NCBI RefSeq assembly: GCF_011612265.2
Contig: NZ_CP050134.2
Span: 682,001-746,000, forward strand
From: Corynebacterium matruchotii
Lineage (GTDB): Bacteria > Actinomycetota > Actinomycetes > Mycobacteriales > Mycobacteriaceae
Direction: 5' to 3'
Length of the DNA stretch: 64,000 bases
This document shows positions 46,734 to 56,129 of this stretch, piece after piece (positions within the stretch are counted from its first letter, which is position 1; each line of letters opens with the position of its first letter). The position numbers and the translations under genes are program-made. The notes beneath the pieces are model-generated. The model searched no databases. It was not told the DNA's origin and saw only the letters and a list, made by a program, of their open reading frames with translations.

Positions 46734-47162
46734 TCACGGTATTTGGGTGTCCTCCAAAATAGGGGCAGGCGGGGCTTGATCGTGGTGTCTGTCGGAATAG
46801 CAGGTGGTAGCAGCTAGCTCGATGATGTCCAGGGCGGCGGGACAACGCAGCCGGTAGGTGATGAGTCTGCCGGAACGGTGATGTTCCACGATGTTCGCTT
46901 TACGCAAAATCCGCAAATGCTGGCTGATGAGCGGTTGACTGCTGCCAAGGGTCTCTACCAGCTCGTAAACGAAGTGGTCACGCTGCGCCAAAAGATGGAT
47001 TATTTGCAGGCGGGTGGGGGAGTCGAGGGCCTTAAATATCTGGGCAGAACTAGCCAGCTTTATGGGATCAATGAGAGTTATAGGAGATTTATGCTGGTTA
47101 GCATGGGTGGGCTCGGGGGAAGGGGGTTCCGGGAGCGAGGGTTCGGTCGTGCCGATAGTCAT
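46734..47162 (-). CDS. ArsR/SmtB-family regulator
   Basis: 142 residues. The winged helix lies at residues 40-110: IFKALDSPTRLQIIHLL, QPLISQHLRILRKANIVEHHRSGRLITYRL. Metal-ligand candidates are in DRHHDQ near the C-terminus. In C. glutamicum an ArsR-type gene (Znr) precedes zur at this place; zinc is therefore the likely signal, by inference. The N-terminal 35 residues are Pro/Thr-rich and may be disordered. ATG 47160-47162 follows GGCAGGG. Confidence 0.82.
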   Translation of the reverse strand: MTIGTTEPSLPEPPSPEPTHANQHKSPITLIDPIKLASSAQIFKALDSPTRLQIIHLLAQRDHFVYELVETLGSSQPLISQHLRILRKANIVEHHRSGRLITYRLRCPAALDIIELAATTCYSDRHHDQAPPAPILEDTQIP

Positions 47163-47247
47163 GGTGCCCTGCCTTACTGGTGCGGCCATCGTCGGCGATG
47201 GCTGCGATGGCGGAATGAAACGCAGCAAAAACATAGTGATAGTACAA

Positions 47248-47280
47248 ACGTTAAAAATGGTGATAAATTGCTATTAACGT
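47248..47280. promoter_or_regulatory. Inverted repeat before the ArsR gene, candidate operator
   Basis: ACGTTAA (47248-47254) and TTAACGT (47274-47280) form a 7-bp inverted repeat with a 19-base AT-rich centre, about 90 bases before the ArsR start. Position and AT content suit an ArsR/SmtB operator. Confidence 0.4.
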
Positions 47281-47837
47281 CGAGGTCAAAGCAATTGTCT
47301 GAATTCGATTACCATCTAACCTAGCATTTTCAGGCCTCTAGCATAAGATTCGCATGGGTAAAATTGCATAAAATATATGTCATTGGACAGCGTTTCATTA
47401 ATGGTGCAGCTCCGTGGGGCGTCCTTGCTCATATTGCGGAAAAATTTGGTACTTTTGTTGCATAGTAGGCACGCAGAATTACCCTCATGTGTGGGTGATA
47501 TGGAAAATGGCCGTTGTCTTCGTAAAGGCTGTATGAAAATGGTATCGAATAGTCCATCCATCATGTTGCCGCGGCTAAATACTTGCGTAATTATTGCTTT
47601 ACGACGCTCAACCTCTCGGCAAAATTGTGCAAAAGATGGGCAAGAAACTGGTTTTCCGCTTTTTATCCATGAAATTAATGCAGAATTATAGAAATATTCC
47701 CATGAAAGCCAAAATTATTGCCCACCAGTGGTCCGTCGATAAGCAACATTGACTAAATGACTCGATCACGGTAAGTCGAGTACAATTCCACCCAGCTAGG
47801 TTTTAGCCAGGAATTCGTGAAGGAGAACTATATAATC
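47281..47837. other. Intergenic region before glyS
   Basis: AT-rich. Open frames at 47377-47691 (+) and 47316-47564 (-) overlap each other and have no convincing ribosome site or composition, so neither is called. The glyS promoter must lie here. GAAGGAG precedes the glyS ATG at a distance. A 12-base GCTTTACGACGC occurs at 47596-47607. Confidence 0.4.
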
Positions 47838-49217
47838 ATGGCGAGCGTCATCGACAGTGTCGTAAACCTATGTAAACGACGTGGGCTCGTGTACCCATGC
47901 GGCGAAATTTATGGCGGCACTCGCTCAGCCTGGGATTACGGCCCGCTTGGCGTGGAACTCAAAGAGAATATTAAAAAGCAGTGGTGGCGCACCTTCGTGC
48001 AGGGTCGGGCCGACATGGTAGGTCTTGACTCGTCCATTATTCTGCCTCGCCAGGTGTGGGAGGCCTCCGGCCACGTGGAAACCTTCACCGATCCGCTGGT
48101 GGAATCCCTGCACACCCATAAGCGCTATCGTGCCGATCACCTCCTGGAGGCCTATGAGCAGAAGCATGGCCACCCGCCGGCAAATGGTCTCGCCGACGTT
48201 CCCGACCCGGAAACCGGCCAGCCCGGTGCCTGGACCGAGCCGCAAATGTTCTCCGGGCTCATGAAGACCTTCCTCGGCCCGGTCGATAACGAGCAGGGCC
48301 TGCACTACATGCGGCCCGAAACCGCCCAGGGCATCTTTATTAACTTTAAGAATGTGCAAACCACCGCCCGCATGAAGCCCCCCTTCGGCATTGGTCAGGT
48401 TGGCAAGGCGTTCCGCAACGAGATCACCCCGGGTAACTTCATCTTCCGCACCCGCGAATTTGAACAGATGGAGATCGAATATTTCGTGTCGCCGAGTGAC
48501 GCCCCCGAAAAATTCCAGGAATGGGTGGACGCCTGCTGGGATTGGTTTATCGACCTGGGCATTAACCCTGACAATATGCGTCAGTTCGACGTTCCCAAGG
48601 AGGAGCGTGCCCACTATTCCGCAGGCACCATTGACTTCGAATATCGGTTCGGGTTCGCCGGTAGTGAATGGGGCGAACTCATGGGTGTGGCCAATCGCAC
48701 CGACTACGACCTGGGCTCCCACATCAAGTATTCCGGCGAGGACCTGTCCTACTTTGACCAGGTCACCGGGGAGCGCTATGTTCCCTATGTTATCGAACCT
48801 TCGTTCGGGCTCACCCGGGCCATGATGGCATTCCTGTGTGACGCCTACCATGAGGACGAGGCCCCCAACGCCAAGGGTGGCGTGGATAAGCGTACCGTGC
48901 TGCGCCTGGATCGGCGGCTCGCCCCCGTCAAGGTTGCCGTGTTGCCGTTGTCGAAGAAAGACACCCTGCTGCCCACCGCCGAGGCGATTGCCGCCGACCT
49001 GCGTAAGCTCTGGAACATCGACTACGACATCGCCGGTGCTATTGGCCGCCGCTACCGTCGTCAGGATGAAATCGGTACCCCGTTCTGCGTCACCGTCGAC
49101 TTTGACAGCCTTGAGGACCGGTCCGTGACCGTTCGGGAACGCGACACCATGGCCCAGGAGCGGGTCGCCATCGACGAGCTGCCCGCCTACCTCGGTGCCC
49201 GCCTGGTCGGCTGCTAA
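47838..49217 (+). CDS. glyS: Glycine--tRNA ligase, alpha2 type
   Basis: Class II aminoacyl-tRNA synthetase charging tRNA-Gly. 459 residues, normal for the homodimeric form. Motif 1 region [13 protein letters not shown], motif 2 [26 protein letters not shown] (about residues 197-222), [12 protein letters not shown], and motif 3 [18 protein letters not shown]-terminal anticodon-binding domain starts near residue 360. ATG 47838 gives [16 protein letters not shown]. Confidence 0.95.
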   Translation: MASVIDSVVNLCKRRGLVYPCGEIYGGTRSAWDYGPLGVELKENIKKQWWRTFVQGRADMVGLDSSIILPRQVWEASGHVETFTDPLVESLHTHKRYRADHLLEAYEQKHGHPPANGLADVPDPETGQPGAWTEPQMFSGLMKTFLGPVDNEQGLHYMRPETAQGIFINFKNVQTTARMKPPFGIGQVGKAFRNEITPGNFIFRTREFEQMEIEYFVSPSDAPEKFQEWVDACWDWFIDLGINPDNMRQFDVPKEERAHYSAGTIDFEYRFGFAGSEWGELMGVANRTDYDLGSHIKYSGEDLSYFDQVTGERYVPYVIEPSFGLTRAMMAFLCDAYHEDEAPNAKGGVDKRTVLRLDRRLAPVKVAVLPLSKKDTLLPTAEAIAADLRKLWNIDYDIAGAIGRRYRRQDEIGTPFCVTVDFDSLEDRSVTVRERDTMAQERVAIDELPAYLGARLVGC

Positions 49218-49252
49218 TCACCGCCGCCTATCGACGTAAGGAACCACAACAC

Positions 49253-49783
49253 ATGGAATACACCAGCTGGGGAAACCGCGGCAAAGCCGGCGACACAAGA
49301 ATCGTTCACCTGTTCGAGAAGTCAGATGTGGATATTGCGACCTTCCCCCAGGTCAACACCGGCGATGCCACCGTGGGCGAAGCCACCTGGCAGCTCACCA
49401 GCACCCCCAACACACTCACCGCCGTCCTGCCCGAGGGCGTCACCTACACCGCCACCGTGCCGGCGAAAAAATTCAGCCGGGCCAAGGAAATCACCATTGA
49501 TTTCGGCGACAAGCAGGTGCAGGCCATCAACGAGGGCGGCGCCGACTGGGTGTATGTGGATGCCGCCGACAAGAAGCTCGGCCAATTCTCCGGCAGCAAT
49601 AACGGTGTGCGCCGGTCAATCACCGAATTCGAACCCGACGTCACCCTCACCCACGACGAACAGGTGTTCCTATCATGGGTGACCCGCACCATGCTGGAAT
49701 CCCGGCTTGCGGTCACCACCATGATCGCCACCATGAGCCTGCTGCTCATGATTCCCGTGGCGCTGTTCGCCCTCATCACATAA
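49253..49783 (+). CDS. Hypothetical protein with a C-terminal membrane anchor
   Basis: 176 residues. A beta-rich soluble part (TWQLTSTPNTLTAVLPEGVTYTATV, ITIDFGDKQVQAINEGG) is followed by one helix at the end (MIATMSLLLMIPVALFALI). Downstream of glyS; 21 bases before the next gene. It shares with that gene the general pattern of short strands and aromatic residues, but no firm similarity. Unknown function. Confidence 0.65.
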   Translation: MEYTSWGNRGKAGDTRIVHLFEKSDVDIATFPQVNTGDATVGEATWQLTSTPNTLTAVLPEGVTYTATVPAKKFSRAKEITIDFGDKQVQAINEGGADWVYVDAADKKLGQFSGSNNGVRRSITEFEPDVTLTHDEQVFLSWVTRTMLESRLAVTTMIATMSLLLMIPVALFALIT

Positions 49784-49804
49784 CTTTTCGGTAGTCTGTG
49801 GGAC

Positions 49805-50251
49805 ATGACAGCCCACACCTATAGTTGGGTGGGCGACACACTCTACGATGATCGTCGCCACCCCATTGCCACGGTTGCTGGTAGCCAGCTCACCGTGGGC
49901 GATACCACTTACTGCATCACCAAAACCGGTGGCCGGGACTTTCGCCTGCGGGCTGACGGTGGGGGAGTGACCTTCATTTTCACCACGGCCTCGCTCACCA
50001 CCAACCGGCTCGAAGCCATGTGCGGCAGCCGGCATTATATTCTGCGCCGACCCCGCCCCTGGAATCCCGCCCGCACCATCACCACCCGCGACGGCACCAA
50101 TTACGGCACCATCACCCGCACCTTCAGCCCCCGCAGCGGTGCCACCATCAAAGCCGAGCTGACCAACGCCGACATTCCCAACGCACACTTGGCGTTCCTG
50201 GCCTACGGCTGCAAGCTTGTCGACGCCGACACCACCAACATTAAAATCTGA
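49805..50251 (+). CDS. Hypothetical protein (148 residues)
   Basis: Soluble, beta-rich: YSWVGDTLYDDRRHPIATV, YCITKTGGRDFRLRADG, RHYILRRPRPWNPARTI. The repeated strand pattern and the RHYILRRP segment are reminiscent of LURP-one/tubby-like small proteins, but this is only an impression. It follows 49253 closely and probably shares its transcript. Convergent with the TPM-domain gene. Confidence 0.6.
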   Translation: MTAHTYSWVGDTLYDDRRHPIATVAGSQLTVGDTTYCITKTGGRDFRLRADGGGVTFIFTTASLTTNRLEAMCGSRHYILRRPRPWNPARTITTRDGTNYGTITRTFSPRSGATIKAELTNADIPNAHLAFLAYGCKLVDADTTNIKI

Positions 50252-50295
50252 TCCCCGTGGGTGGCCGGAACCCCACCGCTTCGGCCACCTGCAGG

Positions 50296-52359
50296 CTAGA
50301 AGCTGCCGCCGCCCCCACCGCCGCCGCCGAAGCTGCCGCCACCGCCGCCAATGTTAAACCCGCCACCGGACGAACCGTAAGAGCCAAACCCGCTGCGGTG
50401 ATGATCATTCATCATCTCGTTAAACAGTGCGCCGGCGACGAAACTCCCCGCGCTGCTACCACTCGAATTATTTTGTCGCATCTCACTATCCACATCCCGC
50501 TGCGCCACCCGCAGCGCCGCTTGCGCCTGGGTCGTGGCATGCCGGGCATAGTTGATGGCATCCCGGGTTTGCGACGTCCGTACCGCCACGGCCTTCTCAA
50601 ATGCCTGTTCCGCATCCGCCAACTTGGTGCGCGCATCCGAACGCACATACCGGCCCCGGCTGGAAATAAAGTCCTGCGCCGCCCGGATCGCCGTCTGCGC
50701 CGCGGCGCTCTGCTGGTCAAACACCTGCAGAACCCGGGCATGGTCCGTAATCCCCGACTGGATTTGCTCCAGCATCTCATCTAACTGTGAATCCATGTCC
50801 GTCAGCTGTGTCCACGCCGTCAGCGGATCATGATCCTTGATGTTTCGGGCCTCCTGCAAGGCCTCTCGGGCCCGCGTAAGGGTATTCGACACCGCATTCC
50901 AATCCAACTGGGTGCCCTGCGCCACACCCTGGGATTTAATCGCCTCGCCCTGCGCGATCTCCCCCTCAATCTCGGCAATCAGTGCATCCAGGTTCGCCTG
51001 GGCCGCCGCAATGTCCGACCGGGCCGACTCGATCGCCTTCAACATTCGATCCGCCTGGTTAATGTCCGTCTCCGCGATGCGGATCGCCTCGATCAAACCG
51101 GCCTGCTCACCGGCCGGCCGCGCAGCCAAGTCCCGGCCCACATCAATCTGCTTTTCCGCCTCCGCCAATGCTGCCTGTGCGATCTCCACATTATGGTTGA
51201 TCGACGACAAGGTTTCCGCCGGGAACGACCGCCGTAGATCCGCCATCTGCTCCATGGCCGGCGTGATCCGGGCCTGCAAATCCACCGTGGACTGCGTGAG
51301 TCGCTCCAGTGTTTGCGGCGCATTCACCAGGAGATTACGCATGTCCGCAAAATTCTTCGCCTCCTGATCCAGGACATCATCCGCCTGCCCACACGACGAA
51401 ATAATCTCAATCAGCAGCGATCGTTTATCAAACTCGCTCGTGTACTTCCGATCATTAATCTGCTGTTGAATCGCAAACGCCTTCTGCAACGTGCTCTGCG
51501 AATGCTGCAACGACTGCGTGAACTTTCGGGTTCGCTCCGTCCCAAATTCGCCCACTGAAATATCCAACTCCGCCTGTGCCGCCTTAATCGACTCGTCGGT
51601 GCTAACCAGCTCCTCTGCTGCCAACTGTTCCAATGCCGCAGTGCTCAACTGATTCAACGCTGCCGTGTCCTTAGGATCCAAGGCACGCCCCTGCTCCACG
51701 GCCTTCGCCGTGTCCCGCTTGGACTTTCGTTTAGCCGCATATACTGCACCGCCGCCTGCCGCCCCCAGCAGACCCAGGCCCCCCAGCAAGATCGCTGCCC
51801 CCACAGCAGCCGACCCCTTCGAGTCGCCTGACGACGAACCACCGGCCGCCACCTGCTGTGCGGTAGTGATAAACGATGATGCCGCCCCCGCCCAATCATG
51901 CTGCCGCAAATGCGATACCACCGCGGTATCTACCTGCTTAAACGATTTGGCGGTAAACGCCTCACTATAGGCATACCCATACGTATTTGAACCCACCGCC
52001 AATAAAATATCGTAGCGGCTGGCGGCTATCGGCTTGAGCGCCTGCGTGGCCCACTCCTGCGCATCCATTCCAGGCGGGAATGAGTCCACAAACACAATAT
52101 AGGCAATCCCATCGGTTTTATGCCGATAATCCTGCGCCAACTTATTGATGGAATCTATTTCCTCTTGGCTTAGCCTGCCCGCCTGATCCGTCACTCCCAT
52201 TGATAACTTGGTGGCAGTACTCGTTCCCTGAGCCTGCATAAACACGCGTTCCCCGGCCAAAGCAAACGGTGAAATACCTATACCCACCGTCATTGCGCAC
52301 AACACAGCGGCGGCTGGGCGCAGCAGGGGAAAACGTCGAAAAGCTAGTCGTCGATTCAT
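50296..52359 (-). CDS. TPM-domain membrane protein with coiled coil and glycine-rich end
   Basis: 687 residues. Signal peptide (LRPAAAVLCAMTVGIGISPFALA), then a TPM domain of about 130 residues (AGRLSQEEIDSINKLAQDY, AYIVFVDSFP, ILLAVGSNTYGYAYS), a transmembrane helix near residues 185-210, and a long Ala/Gln-rich helical region typical of coiled coil. The end is GGGFNIGGGGGSFGGGG. Family members are linked to envelope or photosystem maintenance elsewhere; here the role is unknown. In Corynebacterium a protein of this type lies beside dgt. Confidence 0.8.
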   Translation of the reverse strand: MNRRLAFRRFPLLRPAAAVLCAMTVGIGISPFALAGERVFMQAQGTSTATKLSMGVTDQAGRLSQEEIDSINKLAQDYRHKTDGIAYIVFVDSFPPGMDAQEWATQALKPIAASRYDILLAVGSNTYGYAYSEAFTAKSFKQVDTAVVSHLRQHDWAGAASSFITTAQQVAAGGSSSGDSKGSAAVGAAILLGGLGLLGAAGGGAVYAAKRKSKRDTAKAVEQGRALDPKDTAALNQLSTAALEQLAAEELVSTDESIKAAQAELDISVGEFGTERTRKFTQSLQHSQSTLQKAFAIQQQINDRKYTSEFDKRSLLIEIISSCGQADDVLDQEAKNFADMRNLLVNAPQTLERLTQSTVDLQARITPAMEQMADLRRSFPAETLSSINHNVEIAQAALAEAEKQIDVGRDLAARPAGEQAGLIEAIRIAETDINQADRMLKAIESARSDIAAAQANLDALIAEIEGEIAQGEAIKSQGVAQGTQLDWNAVSNTLTRAREALQEARNIKDHDPLTAWTQLTDMDSQLDEMLEQIQSGITDHARVLQVFDQQSAAAQTAIRAAQDFISSRGRYVRSDARTKLADAEQAFEKAVAVRTSQTRDAINYARHATTQAQAALRVAQRDVDSEMRQNNSSGSSAGSFVAGALFNEMMNDHHRSGFGSYGSSGGGFNIGGGGGSFGGGGGGGGSF

Positions 52360-52422
52360 GACCTAAATACTAGTCGGAAACGCTACCCGTCATGTACCGC
52401 CAAAAGGTGGCACACTAGGAAT

Positions 52423-53157
52423 ATGAAATCACGCACCACGGCCATCATCACCAGCCCGATCCTGCTCGCCATCACCAGCATTCTTGTTCGCGGGAGGTTC
52501 CGACCCACTAACACTCGCCACCGGTTTGACACCATCCTCGTGCTCGGCACCACACAATACGGCGGGGTGCCATCGCGGCAGTTCGCCGCCCGACTCCGCT
52601 GGGCTGCGGAACTGTGGCACATGCACGGTACCCAAAACATCGTCACCGTCGGCGGGAAACTCCCCGGTGACACCACCACCGAAGCCGAAGTCGGCCGTAA
52701 TTACCTGCTGCAAGCCAAAGTCGACCCCGACTGCCTCATCCCCGTCCCCGAAGGCAACGACACCCTCGGCTCCTACCACGCGGCCCTCGAACGGCTAGGC
52801 GACGACTACCACGGCACCATCCTGATCGTCACCGACCCCAACCATGCGCTCCGTGCCGAACTGCTTGCCAAACAGATTGGGATGAACGCCAGGGTCTCAC
52901 CCACACCCTACTGTCCGGCGATCTTCCCCACCAAGGGATTCTTCTGGACCCTATCGCACGAGGTTGGAGGACTTATCGTGGTTGCCGCCACCGCCGCCCT
53001 GGGGCGTAAACGGGCCGCAACCGTCGAAGACCTGCTGCGCTACGCCCAAGGCATCCTCCGACCATCCCGCATCCACCGCCACAACGTGCTGCGCGCCAAC
53101 CAGCAGGCCGCGCACGAGCTGGCCCACGAATCGGCAAGCAAACCCGCCGATAAGTAA
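52423..53157 (+). CDS. YdcF/SanA-like DUF218 protein
   Basis: 244 residues. The DUF218 core is seen as TILVLGTTQYGGVPSRQFAARLRWAAELW, IVTVGGKLPGDTTTEAEVGRNYLL and ILIVTDPNHALRAELLAKQIG. A weak hydrophobic N-terminus (AIITSPILLAITSILV) may anchor it. Such proteins are linked to envelope integrity. Twenty-one bases before dgt, so probably co-transcribed. Confidence 0.8.
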   Translation: MKSRTTAIITSPILLAITSILVRGRFRPTNTRHRFDTILVLGTTQYGGVPSRQFAARLRWAAELWHMHGTQNIVTVGGKLPGDTTTEAEVGRNYLLQAKVDPDCLIPVPEGNDTLGSYHAALERLGDDYHGTILIVTDPNHALRAELLAKQIGMNARVSPTPYCPAIFPTKGFFWTLSHEVGGLIVVAATAALGRKRAATVEDLLRYAQGILRPSRIHRHNVLRANQQAAHELAHESASKPADK

Positions 53158-53178
53158 ACCCGCTACCTAGGCATCATC

Positions 53179-54507
53179 ATGTACCACTACACCGACCATG
53201 ACATCGCCCGCATGTACCACGAACCCGCCAAGCGCAGCATGCTCGTCTCCCATCAGGACGAGCGTGGCCCCTTCGCCCGCGACCGCGCCCGGGTTCTCCA
53301 CAGCGCCGCCCTCCGCAGCCTGGCCGACAAAACCCAGGTCGTGAGCCCCAAGGAAGGCGACACACCCCGCACCCGCCTCACCCACTCCCTCGAAGTCGCC
53401 CAAATTGCTCGGGGCATCGGCGCCGGTCTCGGCCTCGACCCCAACCTGTGCGAAATGGCCGGCCTTACCCACGACATCGGTCACCCACCCTACGGACACA
53501 ATGGGGAACACGCCCTCAACGAACTGGCGGTACACTGCGGCGGTTTCGAAGGCAACGCCCAAACGCTACGCATCCTCACCAGGCTAGAACCCAAGGTCCT
53601 CGACGCCCGCGACCACTCTTACGGCCTCAACCTCACCCGCGCCGCCCTCGACGCCGCCTGCAAATACCCCGTCACAAAAACCAACCCCGATGGCACCACC
53701 AACCGCAAATACAGCTGCTACGACGAGGACCGGCAAATCTTAGAATGGGTGCGCGACGGGCACACCGATGATCGAGCCGCAATGGAAGCCCAGGTCATGG
53801 ACTTCGCCGACGATATCGCCTACTCCGTCCACGATGTGGAAGACGGCATTATATCCGGCCGCATCCACCTCAACGCGCTCTGGGATCAGGAATCCCTGGA
53901 ATCCCTGGGGGCCAGCGGCGAGACCGCGTTTGGGGTATCTGCCGACCGCCTTGTCGACGCCGGTGGGCGACTGCGCAACCTACAGGTGGTGGCGGCCGCA
54001 GCCGAATTCGACGGCAGTCTTCGCGGCCGCCGCAATCTCAAGGCCATGACCTCGGAACTCGTGGGCCGCTACGTGGGCGCCATCATCGAGGAAACCATCG
54101 CCCACCCCAACAACCAGGCAGGGGAGGGCGGCGATATGAGCGCCGAGCATGGCGTCAATCCTAGTCATGCTCGCCTTGGTCGCATCCACGGCGACCTCAT
54201 CGTGCCCGACCAGGTGTTGACCGAGGTCACGCTGCTGAAATCCCTCGCCGTCCTCTACGTCATGAACACCCCAGAACGCAAGGAACGGCAACGCAACCAA
54301 CGCGAACGAGTCGCCATGGTGTTCGAATATTTGACGGCGGGCGCGCCGGGTGCGCTCGACCCGATGTTTCAACTGTGGTGGGAGCAGGCGGAAGACGCGG
54401 CGGCCCGGGAGCGGGTGGTGATAGACCAGATTGCCTCCATGACGGAATCCCGGCTGGCCCGGGTGGCGCAGGCGGCGCGGGACGCGGGCGACATGGACGT
54501 GGTGTGA
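53179..54507 (+). CDS. dgt: Deoxyguanosinetriphosphate triphosphohydrolase-like protein
   Basis: HD-domain enzyme cutting dNTPs to nucleosides and triphosphate. 442 residues. Conserved RDRARVLHSAALRSLADKTQV, RTRLTHSLEVAQIARG (first HD-site His), LTHDIGHPPYGHNGE (the HD pair) and VMDFADDIAYSVHDVED (the last Asp). Regular place just upstream of dnaG in corynebacteria; here island 3 has been inserted between them. Confidence 0.93.
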   Translation: MYHYTDHDIARMYHEPAKRSMLVSHQDERGPFARDRARVLHSAALRSLADKTQVVSPKEGDTPRTRLTHSLEVAQIARGIGAGLGLDPNLCEMAGLTHDIGHPPYGHNGEHALNELAVHCGGFEGNAQTLRILTRLEPKVLDARDHSYGLNLTRAALDAACKYPVTKTNPDGTTNRKYSCYDEDRQILEWVRDGHTDDRAAMEAQVMDFADDIAYSVHDVEDGIISGRIHLNALWDQESLESLGASGETAFGVSADRLVDAGGRLRNLQVVAAAAEFDGSLRGRRNLKAMTSELVGRYVGAIIEETIAHPNNQAGEGGDMSAEHGVNPSHARLGRIHGDLIVPDQVLTEVTLLKSLAVLYVMNTPERKERQRNQRERVAMVFEYLTAGAPGALDPMFQLWWEQAEDAAARERVVIDQIASMTESRLARVAQAARDAGDMDVV

Positions 54508-54633
54508 GTGGCTGTGGGTTTTGGGTGCTGGCGGGGCGGAAAGCCGTAATATTTTCAGGAGGTTGTTCTGGCTAAAACGCCATGATGGTGGTGACAGAGT
54601 ATGTCGATGCTTGACGACGCTTCCTTCGGTGAT

Positions 54634-54647
54634 TGAATAGGCTTCAT
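54634..54647 (+). promoter_or_regulatory. Shared island motif, copy before 54651
   Basis: TTGAATAGGCTTCA, three bases before the ATG. GCTTGACGACGC (54610-54621), the motif near the island boundaries, lies just upstream. Confidence 0.4.
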
Positions 54648-54650
54648 GGT

Positions 54651-55190
54651 ATGAAACCAATTGATGATCCCCAAGAATTTCAGCGAATCATGGCGGCTCG
54701 TAACCGGATTGCGGCTAGCCAGCGTGCGTTGTCCAGAAAATGGATTTCAGACACCGGAGTGTTTGCGATGGCGGCGGAAGGCATCGTGCATTTCGTAGAC
54801 GATGAGTACAAGCTTTTTGCCGATGCCTTTCGCGCCGAAGCCCCTGGGCGCCTGTTCGGGGTTTCTAACGAAGATAGGCCTCCGGGGTGGGATCATGCTG
54901 TGATGGTGGAGCAGTCAACTGAGGACGAATTGGAGCAGCTTGAAACAGAATTCTATGGTCAGTACTTTCTGCTGTTCTCCGAGGATGAGCGGCATGCGGT
55001 GTTATTTACTCAGGCGGATTACAAACTCATTGCCGGCCCGTTGCCGTTTTTGCACCGGTTCTTTCCGGATCTTTCCGCGCAGAAGCAGGAGTTTCTTGAG
55101 TTTAAGAACGAAGAGCTTTCCTATAGGCACACTGTCGGGTACGAACAAGCCATGGAAACCGCTGTCCGGTTCATGAATTGGTTGGATTGA
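54651..55190 (+). CDS. Island family A protein, copy 2
   Basis: 179 residues, soluble and acidic. Highly similar to copy 3 (55286) and to copy 1 (10391). Shared blocks: DPQEFQRIM, RNRIAASQRALSRKWISDTG, LLFSEDERHAVLF, YKLIAGPLPFLHRFFPDLSAQ, ending RFMNWLD. Contains the 20 residues missing in copy 1. The central segment (GRLFGVSNEDRPPGWDHAV) is the most variable part, as in families under diversifying selection. Function unknown. Confidence 0.75.
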   Translation: MKPIDDPQEFQRIMAARNRIAASQRALSRKWISDTGVFAMAAEGIVHFVDDEYKLFADAFRAEAPGRLFGVSNEDRPPGWDHAVMVEQSTEDELEQLETEFYGQYFLLFSEDERHAVLFTQADYKLIAGPLPFLHRFFPDLSAQKQEFLEFKNEELSYRHTVGYEQAMETAVRFMNWLD

Positions 55191-55191
55191 G

Positions 55192-55266
55192 ATGAAGCGT
55201 TGGATTGCTTGGAGTGTGTTATCTACCGTGATGGTTTCTGGCAAACTAGGCTGCGTTTCTCTGTAG
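55192..55266 (+). pseudogene. Frameshifted copy of a small island ORF
   Basis: Starts one base after the stop of family A copy 2. Its DNA matches 55824-55900 over GTTATCTACCGTGATGGTTT and CTGGCAAACTAGGC, but one base is missing near 55210, so the frame is different and stops early (MKRWIAWSVLS...). It shows the family A gene and its small follower were duplicated together. Confidence 0.45.
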
Positions 55267-55267
55267 G

Positions 55268-55280
55268 TGAATAGGTTTCA
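55268..55280 (+). promoter_or_regulatory. Shared island motif, copy before 55286
   Basis: TGAATAGGTTTCA, five bases before the ATG. Confidence 0.4.
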
Positions 55281-55285
55281 GCGAT

Positions 55286-55822
55286 ATGCAGATAGTTAAT
55301 GATGCCGAAGAGTTGGGAAAGATCCTGAGAATCCGAAATCGGATAGCGGCTAGCCAATCTGTGTTGTCCAGGAAGTGGATTTCGGATACCGGGGTGTTTG
55401 TGATGGCTGCGGAAAATGCCGTGCATTTTGTCGATGGTGAGGATGATATTCTTGCTGATGCTTTTCGCGCTGAGGCATCTGGGCGGCTCATTGGGGTGCG
55501 GAATGACCATGACATTACCGAAGACCATGCGGTGATTGTGGAGCCGACCCCGGAGGATTTTGACTTATTGGGTCGAGAATTCATTGGCCAATTTTTCCTG
55601 CTCTTCTCCGAGGACGAGCGGCATGCGGTGCTGTTTACCGCTGCGGGAGAATATAAACTCATCGCCGGTCCGCTGCCATTTCTTCGCCGTGTTTTCCCGG
55701 ATCTTTCCGCGCAGAAGCGGGAGTTTATCGAGTTTAAGAACGAAGAGCTTTCCTACCCACACACTGCGTGGGTTGAGCTTGTACTGGAAAATGCCGTTCG
55801 ATTCATGGACTGGCTGGATTGA
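55286..55822 (+). CDS. Island family A protein, copy 3
   Basis: 178 residues. The DNA and protein are very close to copy 2 in the N- and C-terminal thirds (SRKWISDTGVF, LSAQKREFIEFKNEELSY). The middle (GVRNDHDITEDHAVIVEPTPEDFDLLGREFIGQ) is nearer to copy 1 in island 1. The mosaic pattern suggests recombination between copies. Confidence 0.75.
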   Translation: MQIVNDAEELGKILRIRNRIAASQSVLSRKWISDTGVFVMAAENAVHFVDGEDDILADAFRAEASGRLIGVRNDHDITEDHAVIVEPTPEDFDLLGREFIGQFFLLFSEDERHAVLFTAAGEYKLIAGPLPFLRRVFPDLSAQKREFIEFKNEELSYPHTAWVELVLENAVRFMDWLD

Positions 55823-55823
55823 G

Positions 55824-55937
55824 ATGAAACGTTGGATTTGCCAGGAGCGCGTTATCTACCGTGATGGTTTCTGGCAAACTAGGCGGCGTCTTGTTGAAGC
55901 TAGATGGGCTTTGAGGTTTTCCGAAAGGAAGGTGTAA
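55824..55937 (+). CDS. Small basic ORF after family A copy 3
   Basis: 37 residues (MKRWICQERVIYRDGFWQ, then TRRRLVEARWALRFSERKV), strongly basic. It starts one base after the family A stop and has a frameshifted twin at 55192. A short length and no other homologue make coding status uncertain; it could be the remnant of a larger gene. Confidence 0.35.
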   Translation: MKRWICQERVIYRDGFWQTRRRLVEARWALRFSERKV

Positions 55938-56097
55938 ATGCGTCGCTACATAGAAGCTTATTCGGCCGTTGGGAAAATATGATTCCGCTTACCAAGACAT
56001 TGATGCATGTGACCATTCCCTAGAGGCGTGGAAAGGCAAGCTAAAAGGTATGTTCTTTCGATTTGTTCCCCGTTAGTGTGGCTGGGGTTGCCAGTAA

Positions 56098-56110
56098 CTG
56101 AATAAGCTTT
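56098..56110 (+). promoter_or_regulatory. Shared island motif, copy before 56130
   Basis: CTGAATAAGCTTT, 19 bases before the ATG. The preceding bases (AAGCTA, GGTATGTTCTTTC, CAGTAA) match the leader of 12598 in island 1. Confidence 0.4.
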
Positions 56111-56129
56111 ATTTAAAGGAGTGATGACA

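Noticed and set aside
47377..47691. Possible 104-residue gene before glyS
   Set aside because: No ribosome site, odd composition, and an equally long frame on the other strand; treated as intergenic.
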